Below, piece by piece: positions 24,908 to 32,028 of a stretch of 64,000 nucleotides of DNA. The stretch lies in NCBI RefSeq assembly GCF_001424485.1, contig NZ_LMQC01000012.1, positions 209,012 to 273,011 on the forward strand, given 5' to 3'. The notes below the pieces were generated by a model. It was not told the origin of the DNA and ran no database searches. It worked only from the letters and a program-made list of their open reading frames with translations. Made by a program: the position numbers and the translations under genes. Each line of letters starts with the position of its first letter. Position 1 is the stretch's first letter. The stretch is from Modestobacter sp. Leaf380. GTDB taxonomy: Bacteria; Actinomycetota; Actinomycetes; Mycobacteriales; Geodermatophilaceae.

Positions 24908-26011
24908 TCAGGGGGCGGGGACCACCGGGGTCGGCTCGACGGTGCTGGCCTCGCCGGGGGTGGGCTCTGCAGAGGTGGGGATGGCAGGGGTGGGGATGGC
25001 AGGGGTGGGGATGGCAGGGGTGGGGATGGCAGGGGTGGGGACGACGACCGACCCGGTCGGGGCAGCACTGGGGACGGCGGCCGACGGGACGGTCGGTGCC
25101 GTCGGCTGCGCGGTCACGGGGGTGCCGTACTCGTCCCAGGTCACCACCGTCTGCTCCTGCGGGAAGGCGTTGTCCGGCAGCGCGGAGGGCAGCTGGGTCA
25201 CCTCGGAGCCGTCGGCACCGTAGGGCGAGAGGTTGGTGATCGGCCGCCCGTCCTGGTCGTAGAGCAGGACGCCGGTGAGCGGCTCGCCGTCCGGGCCGTA
25301 CGGGACGATGTTGGTGATCGGGGTGCCGTCCTCGTGGGTCAGTGGGGTCGGGCCGCTGTCGTAGCTGACGCTGTCGGGGTAGAAGACGTCGCCCGAGCGG
25401 TCGCTCAGGCCGATCACCGCGATGAGCGCGCACACCGCCAGAGCGAGGTCGGCGAACGCGGCCCGGTGGCTCAGCGGTCCCGCGGCCGCCCGGGCCCGCA
25501 GACCCAGCCGCACCGACCAGACCACCGCGGCGACGGTGAGGGCCCAGCCCACCACCCCCAGGCCCAGGGTGGGCAACGGGAGGCCCACGGAGCCGACGAA
25601 CAGGTACTCGACCGCCGCGACGGCCGCCCACGCCCGCGCCACCCACCAGGCCGGTCGCAGCTCGGGGAGGAAGCCGCGCACCGCCAGGACGGCCGGGTGG
25701 TCGCCGTACTGCTCCCGGTACCGGCGCAGGTCACCCCGCCACCCCGAGTGCTCCTGCTCGGCCACCTCGGTGGCGACCTCGGGCAGTCCGGCGGCCCGGC
25801 GCAGCTCGTCGGCGTACTCCGCGGCCGGCCCGAGCCGGTCGCTCAGCGGCCCCGGGGTCTCGGCGGCCACCTCGACGAGGTGCTCCTCCAGGTCCTCCAG
25901 CAGCTCCTCCAGCCGGGCCGGGGGGACGTCGGCCAGGGCCTCCCGGACCTGCCGGGCGTAGGCGGCGACCTCGGGGTCGCCCGTCACCTGCTGCGTCGCT
26001 GCCGTGCTCAT
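24908..26011 (-). CDS. HAAS-like membrane protein with external repeat region
   Basis: The 367-residue product starts with a helical HAAS/DUF1700-like region (YARQVREALADVPPARLEE, LEDLEEHLVEV). Three hydrophobic segments follow at about residues 120-200. The C-terminal half is probably outside the cell: it has repeated motifs DGTPITNIVPYGPDG and DGRPITNLSPYGADG, then a Pro/Thr/Ala tail with four TPAIP repeats. The ATG has a good GGAGGTGG site and overlaps the PadR stop (ATGA). PadR-HAAS pairs are common regulatory units in which PadR represses the membrane gene. Function unknown. Confidence 0.78.
   Translation of the reverse strand: MSTAATQQVTGDPEVAAYARQVREALADVPPARLEELLEDLEEHLVEVAAETPGPLSDRLGPAAEYADELRRAAGLPEVATEVAEQEHSGWRGDLRRYREQYGDHPAVLAVRGFLPELRPAWWVARAWAAVAAVEYLFVGSVGLPLPTLGLGVVGWALTVAAVVWSVRLGLRARAAAGPLSHRAAFADLALAVCALIAVIGLSDRSGDVFYPDSVSYDSGPTPLTHEDGTPITNIVPYGPDGEPLTGVLLYDQDGRPITNLSPYGADGSEVTQLPSALPDNAFPQEQTVVTWDEYGTPVTAQPTAPTVPSAAVPSAAPTGSVVVPTPAIPTPAIPTPAIPTPAIPTSAEPTPGEASTVEPTPVVPAP
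24976..25035 (-). repeat. Four perfect 15-bp tandem repeats
   Basis: Four identical copies of TGGGGATGGCAGGGG (plus-strand reading) are followed by a partial unit. On the minus strand they encode TPAIP pentapeptides near the C-terminus of the HAAS-like protein. The period keeps the frame, so copy number could vary between strains. Confidence 0.92.
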
Positions 26012-26343
26012 GCCGCCACCTCCGTCGGGCGCGCCAGGAGCGCGGCCATCGTGTCCGCGAAGCCCGACCACGTCTTGGTCGAGCTCTCCAGCTGGGCCCG
26101 CCCGGAGGGGTTGAGGCCGTAGTACTTGCGGTGCGGCCCCTCGACGGAGGGCACCACGTAGGAGGTCAGGTGCCCGGCGGCGTAGAGCCGGCGCAGGGTG
26201 CCGTAGACCGAGGCGTCGCCGACGTCGTCCAGTCCCCCGGCGCGCAGTCGGCGGACGACGTCGTAGCCGTACCCGTCCTCGCCGTCCAGGACGGCCAGGA
26301 CCGCGAGGTCCAGCACCCCCTTGAGCAGTTGCGTGGTGTCCAT
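26008..26343 (-). CDS. PadR family transcriptional regulator
   Basis: The 111-residue product has the PadR winged-helix pattern: LLKGVLDLAVLAVLDGEDGYGYDVVRRL in sequence order, SVYGTLRRLYAAGHL as the recognition helix, and the wing GPHRKYYGLNPSGRAQL. The ATG at 26343 follows GGGAGGTC; an upstream in-frame start at 26379 lacks such a site. Its stop overlaps the ATG of the HAAS-like gene. It probably represses this two-gene operon; the inducer is unknown. Confidence 0.9.
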   Translation of the reverse strand: MDTTQLLKGVLDLAVLAVLDGEDGYGYDVVRRLRAGGLDDVGDASVYGTLRRLYAAGHLTSYVVPSVEGPHRKYYGLNPSGRAQLESSTKTWSGFADTMAALLARPTEVAA

Positions 26344-26440
26344 CCGCCGACCTCCCGGTCCTCGTCGCGTGGACCGCACACTACTGCGCGATCCGCACTA
26401 GCGCGGACAGGGCGACACCCGGCGCGCCGGGGCCACCTGG

Positions 26441-27697
26441 TCAGGCGGTGCGGAGGTCCGCCGCCGGGAACGGCGGGCGGTCGTCCAGCCGGACGGAGAG
26501 CCGGCCGGCCAGCCGCCAGGCCCGGGCCACGACGTCCCGGTCGGACTCGGTGACCAGGTTGCCCATCACCCGCAGCGCGACGGTCATCAGCGCCCGCGAC
26601 CGCATGCCGACCGGCCCGGCCGCGGGCAGCAGCCGCGGCACGGTCAGCAGCCCGGCCAGCCGGCGGGCGATGGAGAACGCCTCGCCGTACTGGGCCCGCA
26701 GCGTCGCCGGCCACGCCAGCGACCAGTCGTCCTCGGCGAGCATGCCGGCCAGCGTCCGGCCGGTCTCCATCCCGTAGTCGATGCCCTCGCCGTTGAGCGG
26801 GTTCACGCACCCCGCCGCGTCCCCGACCAGCGCCCAGTTCCGCCCGGCCACCCCGGAGACGGCGCCGCCCATCGGCAGCAGTGCCGAGGCCTTGGCCCGC
26901 ACCGGGCCGGTCAGCTCCCACTCCTCCCGGCGGGCCTGCGCGTAGAAGTCCAGCAGCGGCTTGAGCTGCACCCCCGCCGGCCGCTTGGCGGTGGCCAGCG
27001 TCCCGACGCCGATGTTGACCTCGCCGTCGGACAGCGGGAAGACCCAGCCGTAACCCGACAGCAGCTCACCCTCGGTGCCGCGCAGCTCGAGGTGGCTGGA
27101 GATCCACTCGTCGTCGCTGCGGCCGCTGGTCACGTAGCCGCGGGCGGCCACGCCGTAGGCGGTCTCCCGGTGCCACTCCCGGCCCAGCACCCGACCCAGC
27201 GGGGAGCGCACCCCGTCGGCGACGACCAGCTTCCGGCAGCGCACGGTGGTGGTGGAGCCGTCCTCGCGGGTGAAGTCCACGGCGGCGACCCGGTCGCCGT
27301 CCCGGGTGACGTCGACGGCGCGGGCACCCTCCAGCCCGGTGGCGCCGTCGTCCAGGGCGACCTGCCGGATCCGGGCGTCGAGCTCGGTGCGCGGCACCGC
27401 GCCGCCGTGGTCGGGCAGCGACCCGCCGGGCCAGGGCAGCAGCAGCTCCTGGCCGAAGCCCGCCGCCCGCAGCCCCCGGTTGCGGCCGTGCGACCGCACC
27501 CAGTCACCCAGTCCCAGGTGGTCGAGCTCGGCGATGGCGCGGGGGGTGAGGCCGTCCCCGCAGGTCTTGTCCCGGGGGAAGACGGCGGCGTCGGCGAGCA
27601 CCACGTCGTGGCCGGCGCGGGCCGCCCAGGCAGCGGCCGCCGAGCCTGCGGGGCCCGCTCCCACGACCAGGACGTCGGTGCTCTCAGGGGTGCTCAC
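26441..27697 (-). CDS. Geranylgeranyl reductase family flavoprotein
   Basis: The 418-residue protein opens with the FAD-binding motif VLVVGAGPAGSAAAAWAA (GxGxxG), then FPRDKTCGDGLTPRAI, typical of the geranylgeranyl reductase family, and ends the FAD fold with WALVGDAAGCVNPLNGEGI. In actinobacteria relatives reduce isoprenoid double bonds, for example MenJ acting on the menaquinone side chain; that specific role is possible but not shown. GTG start. It is transcribed leftwards from a gap of only 28 bp after the next gene, so the two may be cotranscribed. Confidence 0.85.
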   Translation of the reverse strand: MSTPESTDVLVVGAGPAGSAAAAWAARAGHDVVLADAAVFPRDKTCGDGLTPRAIAELDHLGLGDWVRSHGRNRGLRAAGFGQELLLPWPGGSLPDHGGAVPRTELDARIRQVALDDGATGLEGARAVDVTRDGDRVAAVDFTREDGSTTTVRCRKLVVADGVRSPLGRVLGREWHRETAYGVAARGYVTSGRSDDEWISSHLELRGTEGELLSGYGWVFPLSDGEVNIGVGTLATAKRPAGVQLKPLLDFYAQARREEWELTGPVRAKASALLPMGGAVSGVAGRNWALVGDAAGCVNPLNGEGIDYGMETGRTLAGMLAEDDWSLAWPATLRAQYGEAFSIARRLAGLLTVPRLLPAAGPVGMRSRALMTVALRVMGNLVTESDRDVVARAWRLAGRLSVRLDDRPPFPAADLRTA

Positions 27698-27725
27698 CAG
27701 CCCAGTGTCCCTGGTGTGCAGACGG

Positions 27726-28382
27726 TCAGCCGAAGAGCGGGAGACGCTCCGCGGCGGGCCCCAGGGCAGCCCGGTCGCCCGCGGTCAGCGGAGCCCGGCC
27801 GGTGGCCCGCAGTGCGGCCGTGACGTCGTCCCAGTCGGTGGGCAGCGGTCCCCCGTGCAGGCCCTCGAGCACCCGGCGGACCTCGGCCAGCGGGCCGGAG
27901 GCGGGCCCCTCCCGGTCCAGGCGGTGGACCGCGTCCAGGTGGTGCACGGCGGTCTCCACGGTGAGGCTGGAGAGCAGGTCGGCGACGGTGAGCACGTGCC
28001 CCTGGGTGCCCACCAGGTCCGTGGGGTCGACCCGGTCGGCCGCGACGAGCACGGCCCGGGTGGTGGCGGTGTAGGTGCCGACCAGGTCGGCGAAGCCCTC
28101 GGCCGCGCTGGCCACGACCAGGGTGCGCCAGACCCCGTCGTCCCCGGGTGCGGGCTGCCAGGCGCGCCAGTACCCGACGGCGTCGGTGTCCGGCGGCCCC
28201 GGCTCCGGGGTGGACAGGGCGACGAGGCCGCGCTGGGCGTCGTACACCAGGTGCTGGGTGAGGTCCAGCAGCGTCCAGCCGCTGCACCCGCTCGGGGTCC
28301 AGGCGTCGTGCTCGGGCAGCCCGGCGAGGAGCCCGGCGAGGTCGCCGTAGGCCCGGCGCAGCAGTGCCAGGGGGTCGGTCAC
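27726..28382 (-). CDS. Maleylpyruvate isomerase N-terminal-like (DinB fold) protein
   Basis: The product (about 218 residues) matches the TIGR03083/mycothiol-dependent maleylpyruvate isomerase N-terminal fold: DAWTPSGCSGWTLLDLTQHLVYD is the conserved His-bearing helix, and VETAVHHLDAVHRL supplies a second His pair. Such proteins use mycothiol or bind metal, and most are uncharacterised. GTG 28382 follows AGGGTGG; GTG 28391 is an alternative. No substrate can be named. Confidence 0.75.
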   Translation of the reverse strand: MTDPLALLRRAYGDLAGLLAGLPEHDAWTPSGCSGWTLLDLTQHLVYDAQRGLVALSTPEPGPPDTDAVGYWRAWQPAPGDDGVWRTLVVASAAEGFADLVGTYTATTRAVLVAADRVDPTDLVGTQGHVLTVADLLSSLTVETAVHHLDAVHRLDREGPASGPLAEVRRVLEGLHGGPLPTDWDDVTAALRATGRAPLTAGDRAALGPAAERLPLFG

Positions 28383-28411
28383 GCCGACCACCCTGGCACC
28401 GCCGGCCCGGC

Positions 28412-29038
28412 TCAGCCCACCGAGGGACCGCGGCCGCGGACCTCCTCGACGCTCTCCATGGCGGTGCGCAGCTCGGTGAGCCAGTCCTCGACGTGCTCGC
28501 CGACCAGCTTCACCGACCAGGCCAGCGCCTCGGACCGCGACCGGGCGACCCCGGCGTCGACGAGGGTGTCGAGCACCTGGCGCTCGGGCTGGCGGAGCCG
28601 GGTCATCACCGGCACCGACAGCGTGGTGAACAGCTCCCGGGTGTCACCACAGGCGGCGCCCCAGGCGACGGCGCGGCCGTACCGGGCCTGGGCGGCGTCC
28701 GCGATCGCCATGCGCTGCTCGCGGGTCTGCTCGCGGAAGCGGGCGATCCGGCCGGCCGCGGCGGCTGCGGGGTCGCCCTCGCCGGCGTCGGGGGTCGGCA
28801 CGGTGCCGACGACGGTGATCTCGTCGCGGTCGACCTGCAGCTCGACGGGTCCGGCGAACCAGTCGTCGGGCAGCCGGCCGGCCAGCCAGCCGGCGACCTC
28901 GGCGCGGTCCAGCGGCGGGGGCGCGTCTGCGCCCCGGCCGCGGCCGGGGCCACGGCCGCCGAAGGGCCCGCCTCGGCCGCCGGGGCCGCCGGGTCCGCGA
29001 CGGAAGGGGTCAGGGGGGAAACGGTGGTGGGGGTGCAC
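28412..29038 (-). CDS. Uncharacterised protein with Gly/Arg/Pro-rich N-terminus
   Basis: The product (about 208 residues) begins with a low-complexity Pro/Gly/Arg stretch (about residues 10-45), then a globular part: EVAGWLAGRLPDDWFAGPVELQVDRDEITVVGTV, an Arg/Gln-rich helix REQTREQRMAIADAAQARYG and ARSRSEALAWSVKLVGEHVE. The last resembles a short antitoxin-like or RHH-adjacent helix but no family is recognised. GTG 29038 is chosen because GGAGG lies 5 bp upstream; an ATG at 29065 is possible. A distinct AT-rich promoter lies upstream. Confidence 0.7.
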   Translation of the reverse strand: MHPHHRFPPDPFRRGPGGPGGRGGPFGGRGPGRGRGADAPPPLDRAEVAGWLAGRLPDDWFAGPVELQVDRDEITVVGTVPTPDAGEGDPAAAAAGRIARFREQTREQRMAIADAAQARYGRAVAWGAACGDTRELFTTLSVPVMTRLRQPERQVLDTLVDAGVARSRSEALAWSVKLVGEHVEDWLTELRTAMESVEEVRGRGPSVG

Positions 29039-29066
29039 GGGGTCCTCCTCAGGTCCGACGTGCATC

Positions 29067-29083
29067 ACTGTAATCCCGTAATC
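29067..29083 (-). promoter_or_regulatory. AT-rich direct repeat overlapping a -10 box
   Basis: The plus strand holds GTAATC at 29070-29075 and again at 29078-29083 with 2 bp between. The minus strand reads GATTACGGGATTACAGT, where TACAGT (29072 to 29067) fits a TAnnnT -10 box. Transcription would start near 29060, ahead of the GGAGG and the GTG at 29038. This is a rare AT-rich patch and looks like a promoter with an overlapping operator. Confidence 0.45.
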
Positions 29084-29137
29084 ACCACCCGGGGGACGAG
29101 GTCGCTCCGCCCACGGCGAACACGCGAGGGCGAACGG

Positions 29138-29692
29138 TCAGGCGGCGGGGCGCTCCGGGTCCGGCGGTGCGTTCTCGCCCTCGTCGGGCTCCCGCTCCTT
29201 GCGCCGCAGCAGCAGGCTGGTCACCCCGAGCAGGAGCACCAGGACCCCGAGCACCGCGATCTCCACGATCCGGTCGGTGAAGCCGTCGGTGCCGACCTTG
29301 CTGGCCGCCTCGACCGACAGCACGACGATCTCCTTGATCGAGGCGAGGATGCCGACCAGCAGGAACGGCTCGGCGATCAGCTCGCGCTTCTCCACCGTCG
29401 TCCGGACGGCGAACAGCAGCTCGACGACGATGAAGACCAGCAGCAGGACGTCGAGCAGCTCCAGCACCGGGGCCTGCGAGAAGTCCCCCAGCAGGCCGTA
29501 GGTGGTCTTCCCGGCCAGCACCAGCAGGACCAGCGCGGTGACCACCAGGAACAGCGCGATCCCGGCGTACACGACGTTCTCGGCCAGCTCGAGGACCCGC
29601 GTGCCGAACCGCCCGAAGCCCGGGGGGTGGATGGGACGGTCGGCTGTGCGTTCCCTGTGCTCGGGGTGTGCCACGGCGTGATCATGGGCCAC
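29138..29692 (-). CDS. PsiE-like membrane protein
   Basis: The 184-residue product has four hydrophobic segments: VVYAGIALFLVVTALVLLVL, LELLDVLLLVFIVVELLFAV, FLLVGILASIKEIVVLS and IVEIAVLGVLVLLLGVTSLLL. The order and the short KREL and KEIVVL loops match the phosphate-starvation-inducible PsiE family, whose role is unclear. The GTG start sits inside a perfect inverted repeat annotated separately. The upstream gene ends 15 bp before this start. Confidence 0.75.
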   Translation of the reverse strand: MAHDHAVAHPEHRERTADRPIHPPGFGRFGTRVLELAENVVYAGIALFLVVTALVLLVLAGKTTYGLLGDFSQAPVLELLDVLLLVFIVVELLFAVRTTVEKRELIAEPFLLVGILASIKEIVVLSVEAASKVGTDGFTDRIVEIAVLGVLVLLLGVTSLLLRRKEREPDEGENAPPDPERPAA

Positions 29693-29699
29693 GCCGTGG
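29671..29699 (-). promoter_or_regulatory. 10-bp perfect inverted repeat masking the PsiE-like start codon
   Basis: Arms CCACGGCGTG (29671-29680) and CACGCCGTGG (29690-29699) flank a 9-bp loop. In the minus-strand mRNA the GTG start (29692-29690) is the last three bases of the 5' arm, so a hairpin would hide it. No clear ribosome binding site precedes it. Confidence 0.4.
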
Positions 29700-29707
29700 C
29701 GGCCCGC

Positions 29708-30031
29708 TCAGCGGGTGGTGGCGGACCCCTCGTCGGGGTCGGCGCGCGGCGCCTCGATGGCCAGCGGCGCCTGGCGCAACGTGTCCAGCAGGTCCTCGCC
29801 CGGACGTCGCTGCTCGAACAGCTCCGAGGCGTCGTCGGGGACGACGACCGGGGCGTCCTGGGCGTCGAAGCTGCGCGGGAGCCGCTTGAGGTGCTTGCCC
29901 ATGGAGCGGCCCAGCAGCAGGATCGCGACCAGCAGCAGCAGGACCAGCAGCAGGCCGAAGGGGCCGGACTTGCCGACGTCCTCGGGCAGCTGCTCCTGGG
30001 CGGCGGTGACCAGCAGACCGGCGGTGGTCAT
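29708..30031 (-). CDS. Small single-pass membrane protein downstream of mca
   Basis: The 107-residue product has one hydrophobic helix (GPFGLLLVLLLLVAILLLGRSM, about residues 19-40), then a basic stretch GKHLKRLPRSF and a charged tail. The ATG overlaps the mca stop (ATGA). M. tuberculosis has a similar small membrane gene, Rv1081c, between greA and mca, so it is probably the same conserved neighbour. Function unknown; close coupling suggests a role linked to the mca operon. Confidence 0.8.
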   Translation of the reverse strand: MTTAGLLVTAAQEQLPEDVGKSGPFGLLLVLLLLVAILLLGRSMGKHLKRLPRSFDAQDAPVVVPDDASELFEQRRPGEDLLDTLRQAPLAIEAPRADPDEGSATTR

Positions 30032-30915
30032 CGGACGCCCACCTCGCTGCGGATCCCGGCGAACAGGTCGTCCTCGGGGGTGGGGCTGTCGACCAGTGAC
30101 CGGGCCAGCTCGTAGTCCTCGGTCGGCCAGACCTCGCGCTGCAGGTCCATCGGGGTGGAGAACCAGCGGCCGTCGGGGTCGATCTGGGTCGCGTGCGCGA
30201 TGAGCGCCCGGTCCCGGACGTCGAAGTACTCCCCGCACGGCACGCGGGTGGTGACCCGGTGCGAGATGTCCTTCGCCGGGTCCCAGTTCGCCAGCATCTC
30301 GGCGTAGGGCGACTCCAGCCCGCGGGCCAGCAGGGCCTCGTGGATCGCCGTCGTCCGGGGCAGCGTGAAGCTCATCTGGTAGTAGAGCTTGCTGGGCTGC
30401 CAGGGCTCCCCCAGCTCGGGGTACCGGTCCGGGTCGCCGGCTGCCTCGAAGGCGTGCACCGAGATGTCGTGGGTCTTGATGTGGTCGGGGTGCGGGTAGC
30501 CGCCGCGCTCGTCGTACGTCGTCACGACCTGGGGCTTGAACCGGCGGATCAGCGCGACCAGCGGGGCCGCGGCCTCCTCGACCGGGACGAGGGCGAAGCA
30601 GCCCTCGGGCAGCGGGGGCAGCGGGTCGCCCTCGGGGAGGCCGGAGTCGACGAAGCCGAGCCACTCCTGGCGCACGCCCAGCACCTCGCGGGCGGCGGCC
30701 ATCTCCTCCGCGCGGATCTGCGGGAGCCGCTCCCACACCTCGGGGCGGTCCATTCGGGGGTTGAGCACCGACCCCCGCTCACCGCCGGTGCAGGTGGCCA
30801 CGAGGACGTCCACGCCCTCGGCGACGTACTTGGCCATGGTCGCGGCGCCCTTGCTCGACTCGTCGTCGGGGTGGGCGTGCACCGCGAGCAGTCGCAGCTG
30901 GTCCGGTTGGGTCAC
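30028..30915 (-). CDS. mca: Mycothiol S-conjugate amidase
   Basis: The 295-residue product has the zinc motif HAHPDDES (His13, His15, Asp17/18, Glu19) and the later PHPDHIKTHD that supply metal and catalytic residues of the LmbE/MshB/Mca family. Its length and ATCTGGERGSVLNPRMDRPE fit Mca rather than MshB. Mca hydrolyses mycothiol conjugates, releasing mercapturic acids and the amine half of mycothiol, so the cell uses mycothiol for detoxification. GTG start; ATGA overlap with the downstream small membrane gene; diverges from greA. Confidence 0.93.
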   Translation of the reverse strand: MTQPDQLRLLAVHAHPDDESSKGAATMAKYVAEGVDVLVATCTGGERGSVLNPRMDRPEVWERLPQIRAEEMAAAREVLGVRQEWLGFVDSGLPEGDPLPPLPEGCFALVPVEEAAAPLVALIRRFKPQVVTTYDERGGYPHPDHIKTHDISVHAFEAAGDPDRYPELGEPWQPSKLYYQMSFTLPRTTAIHEALLARGLESPYAEMLANWDPAKDISHRVTTRVPCGEYFDVRDRALIAHATQIDPDGRWFSTPMDLQREVWPTEDYELARSLVDSPTPEDDLFAGIRSEVGVR

Positions 30916-31017
30916 GGGTCCATCGTCCCACCAGCCGCGCGCGGACGGCGGCGACCCCGGCCACAGCGCCGCCCGGGGCCCTCCCCGGCGGGTCTGCGAG
31001 ACGATGCGGTCCGGTGT

Positions 31018-31023
31018 TAGGTT
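31018..31023 (+). promoter_or_regulatory. Candidate greA -10 box
   Basis: TAGGTT fits the TAnnnT -10 consensus. A start near 31030 would give a leader of about 58 nt that begins almost at once with the hairpin at 31036. The -35 is not clear. Confidence 0.4.
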
Positions 31024-31035
31024 GGACGATCACGC

Positions 31036-31061
31036 AGCCGCCTCCCGATCGGGGGGCGGCT
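31036..31061 (+). terminator. Palindromic hairpin in the greA leader (attenuator-like)
   Basis: The 26-bp sequence forms a near-perfect stem of AGCCGCC with GGCGGCT around CCCGATCGGG, with one G-U type pair. It is followed by TCTTCGAG and lies 26 bp before the greA GTG. It could terminate or stall transcription early. Confidence 0.5.
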
Positions 31062-31087
31062 CTTCGAGTCACAGGAGCCGTCACATC

Positions 31088-31591
31088 GTGTCGACCACTG
31101 ACGAGCAGGACCAGGGCGTCTGGCTGACCCAGGAGGCCCACGACCGCCTCAAGGGCGAGCTGGACGCACTGGTGGCCGGCCGGCCGGCCATGTCCGCGGA
31201 GATCAACGCCCGCCGCGAGGAGGGCGACCTCAAGGAGAACGGCGGCTACCACGCCGCCAAGGACGAGCAGGGCAAGCAGGAGGGCCGGATCCGCCAGCTG
31301 ACCGACCTGCTGCGCAAGGCCCGCGTCGGGGACGCCCCCAAGACGGCGACCAACGCCGCGCTGGGCACCGTCATCACCATCGCCTTCGACGGCGACGAGG
31401 ACGACACCGAGAAGTTCCTGCTCGGGTCCCGGGAGATCGCCGGCACCACCGGCGTCTCGGTCTACTCCCCCGAGTCCGCGCTGGGCACCGCGATCATGGG
31501 CGCGGCCCCCGGCAGCACCGTCACGTACCAGGCACCCAACGGCAAGGACATCTCGGTGAAGGTCCTCGCGGTCGAGCCGTTCGTCCCCTGA
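31088..31591 (+). CDS. greA: Transcription elongation factor GreA
   Basis: The 167-residue product has the GreA N-terminal coiled coil with REEGDLKENGGYHAAKDEQGKQEGRI, whose acidic tip (Asp/Glu of EEGDLKEN) enters the RNA polymerase channel, and the C-terminal FKBP-like domain. GreA stimulates cleavage of backtracked RNA. GTG start follows AGGAG. It is convergent or divergent with mca as in M. tuberculosis Rv1080c-Rv1082. The leader contains a strong hairpin. Confidence 0.95.
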   Translation: MSTTDEQDQGVWLTQEAHDRLKGELDALVAGRPAMSAEINARREEGDLKENGGYHAAKDEQGKQEGRIRQLTDLLRKARVGDAPKTATNAALGTVITIAFDGDEDDTEKFLLGSREIAGTTGVSVYSPESALGTAIMGAAPGSTVTYQAPNGKDISVKVLAVEPFVP

Positions 31592-31596
31592 GTCGC

Positions 31597-32010
31597 GTGA
31601 CCGAGCACGACACCGCCCTCGACGGCGGACCGGTGTCCTCCGCCCCCCGGGGTCGCTCCCGGCGGGCGGAGAACACCGACTTCGTCTGCGGCCACTGCCA
31701 GGTGCTGGTCCCGGCCAACACCGACGGGCACTACCGCAACCACTGCCCGTTCTGCCTGTGGTCGCTCCACGTGGACGACAAGCCCGGCGACCGCGCGTCG
31801 GACTGCCGGCAGCTCATGCAGCCGGTCGGCCTGGTGGAGAAGTCGGGCAAGGGCTGGCAGGTGGTGCACCTGTGCACGGCGTGCGGCCACCGCCAGCCCA
31901 ACCGGCTCGTCGTCGAGGGCACCGCACCCGACGACGTGGACCTCGTCGCCGGGTTGATGGCCGACCAGCAGCCCCCGCCCGCGACGAGAGGTCGTGGGCG
32001 GCGGCGCTGA
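31597..32010 (+). CDS. RNHCP domain zinc-binding protein
   Basis: The 137-residue product carries the family motif YRNHCPFCLWSLHVD preceded by FVCGHC and followed by CTACGHRQPNRL. The cysteine pairs form a likely zinc ribbon. The function of RNHCP proteins is unknown. The GTG start lies 5 bp after greA, so the two are probably cotranscribed. The C-terminus is a basic RGRGRRR tail that could bind nucleic acid, an inference only. Confidence 0.85.
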   Translation: MTEHDTALDGGPVSSAPRGRSRRAENTDFVCGHCQVLVPANTDGHYRNHCPFCLWSLHVDDKPGDRASDCRQLMQPVGLVEKSGKGWQVVHLCTACGHRQPNRLVVEGTAPDDVDLVAGLMADQQPPPATRGRGRRR

Positions 32011-32028
32011 GCCCCCGGTCGCGGGCAG

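Noticed and set aside
24976-25035. Tandem repeat as a possible CRISPR array
   Set aside because: Units are 15 bp and contiguous with no spacers, and they encode a pentapeptide repeat.
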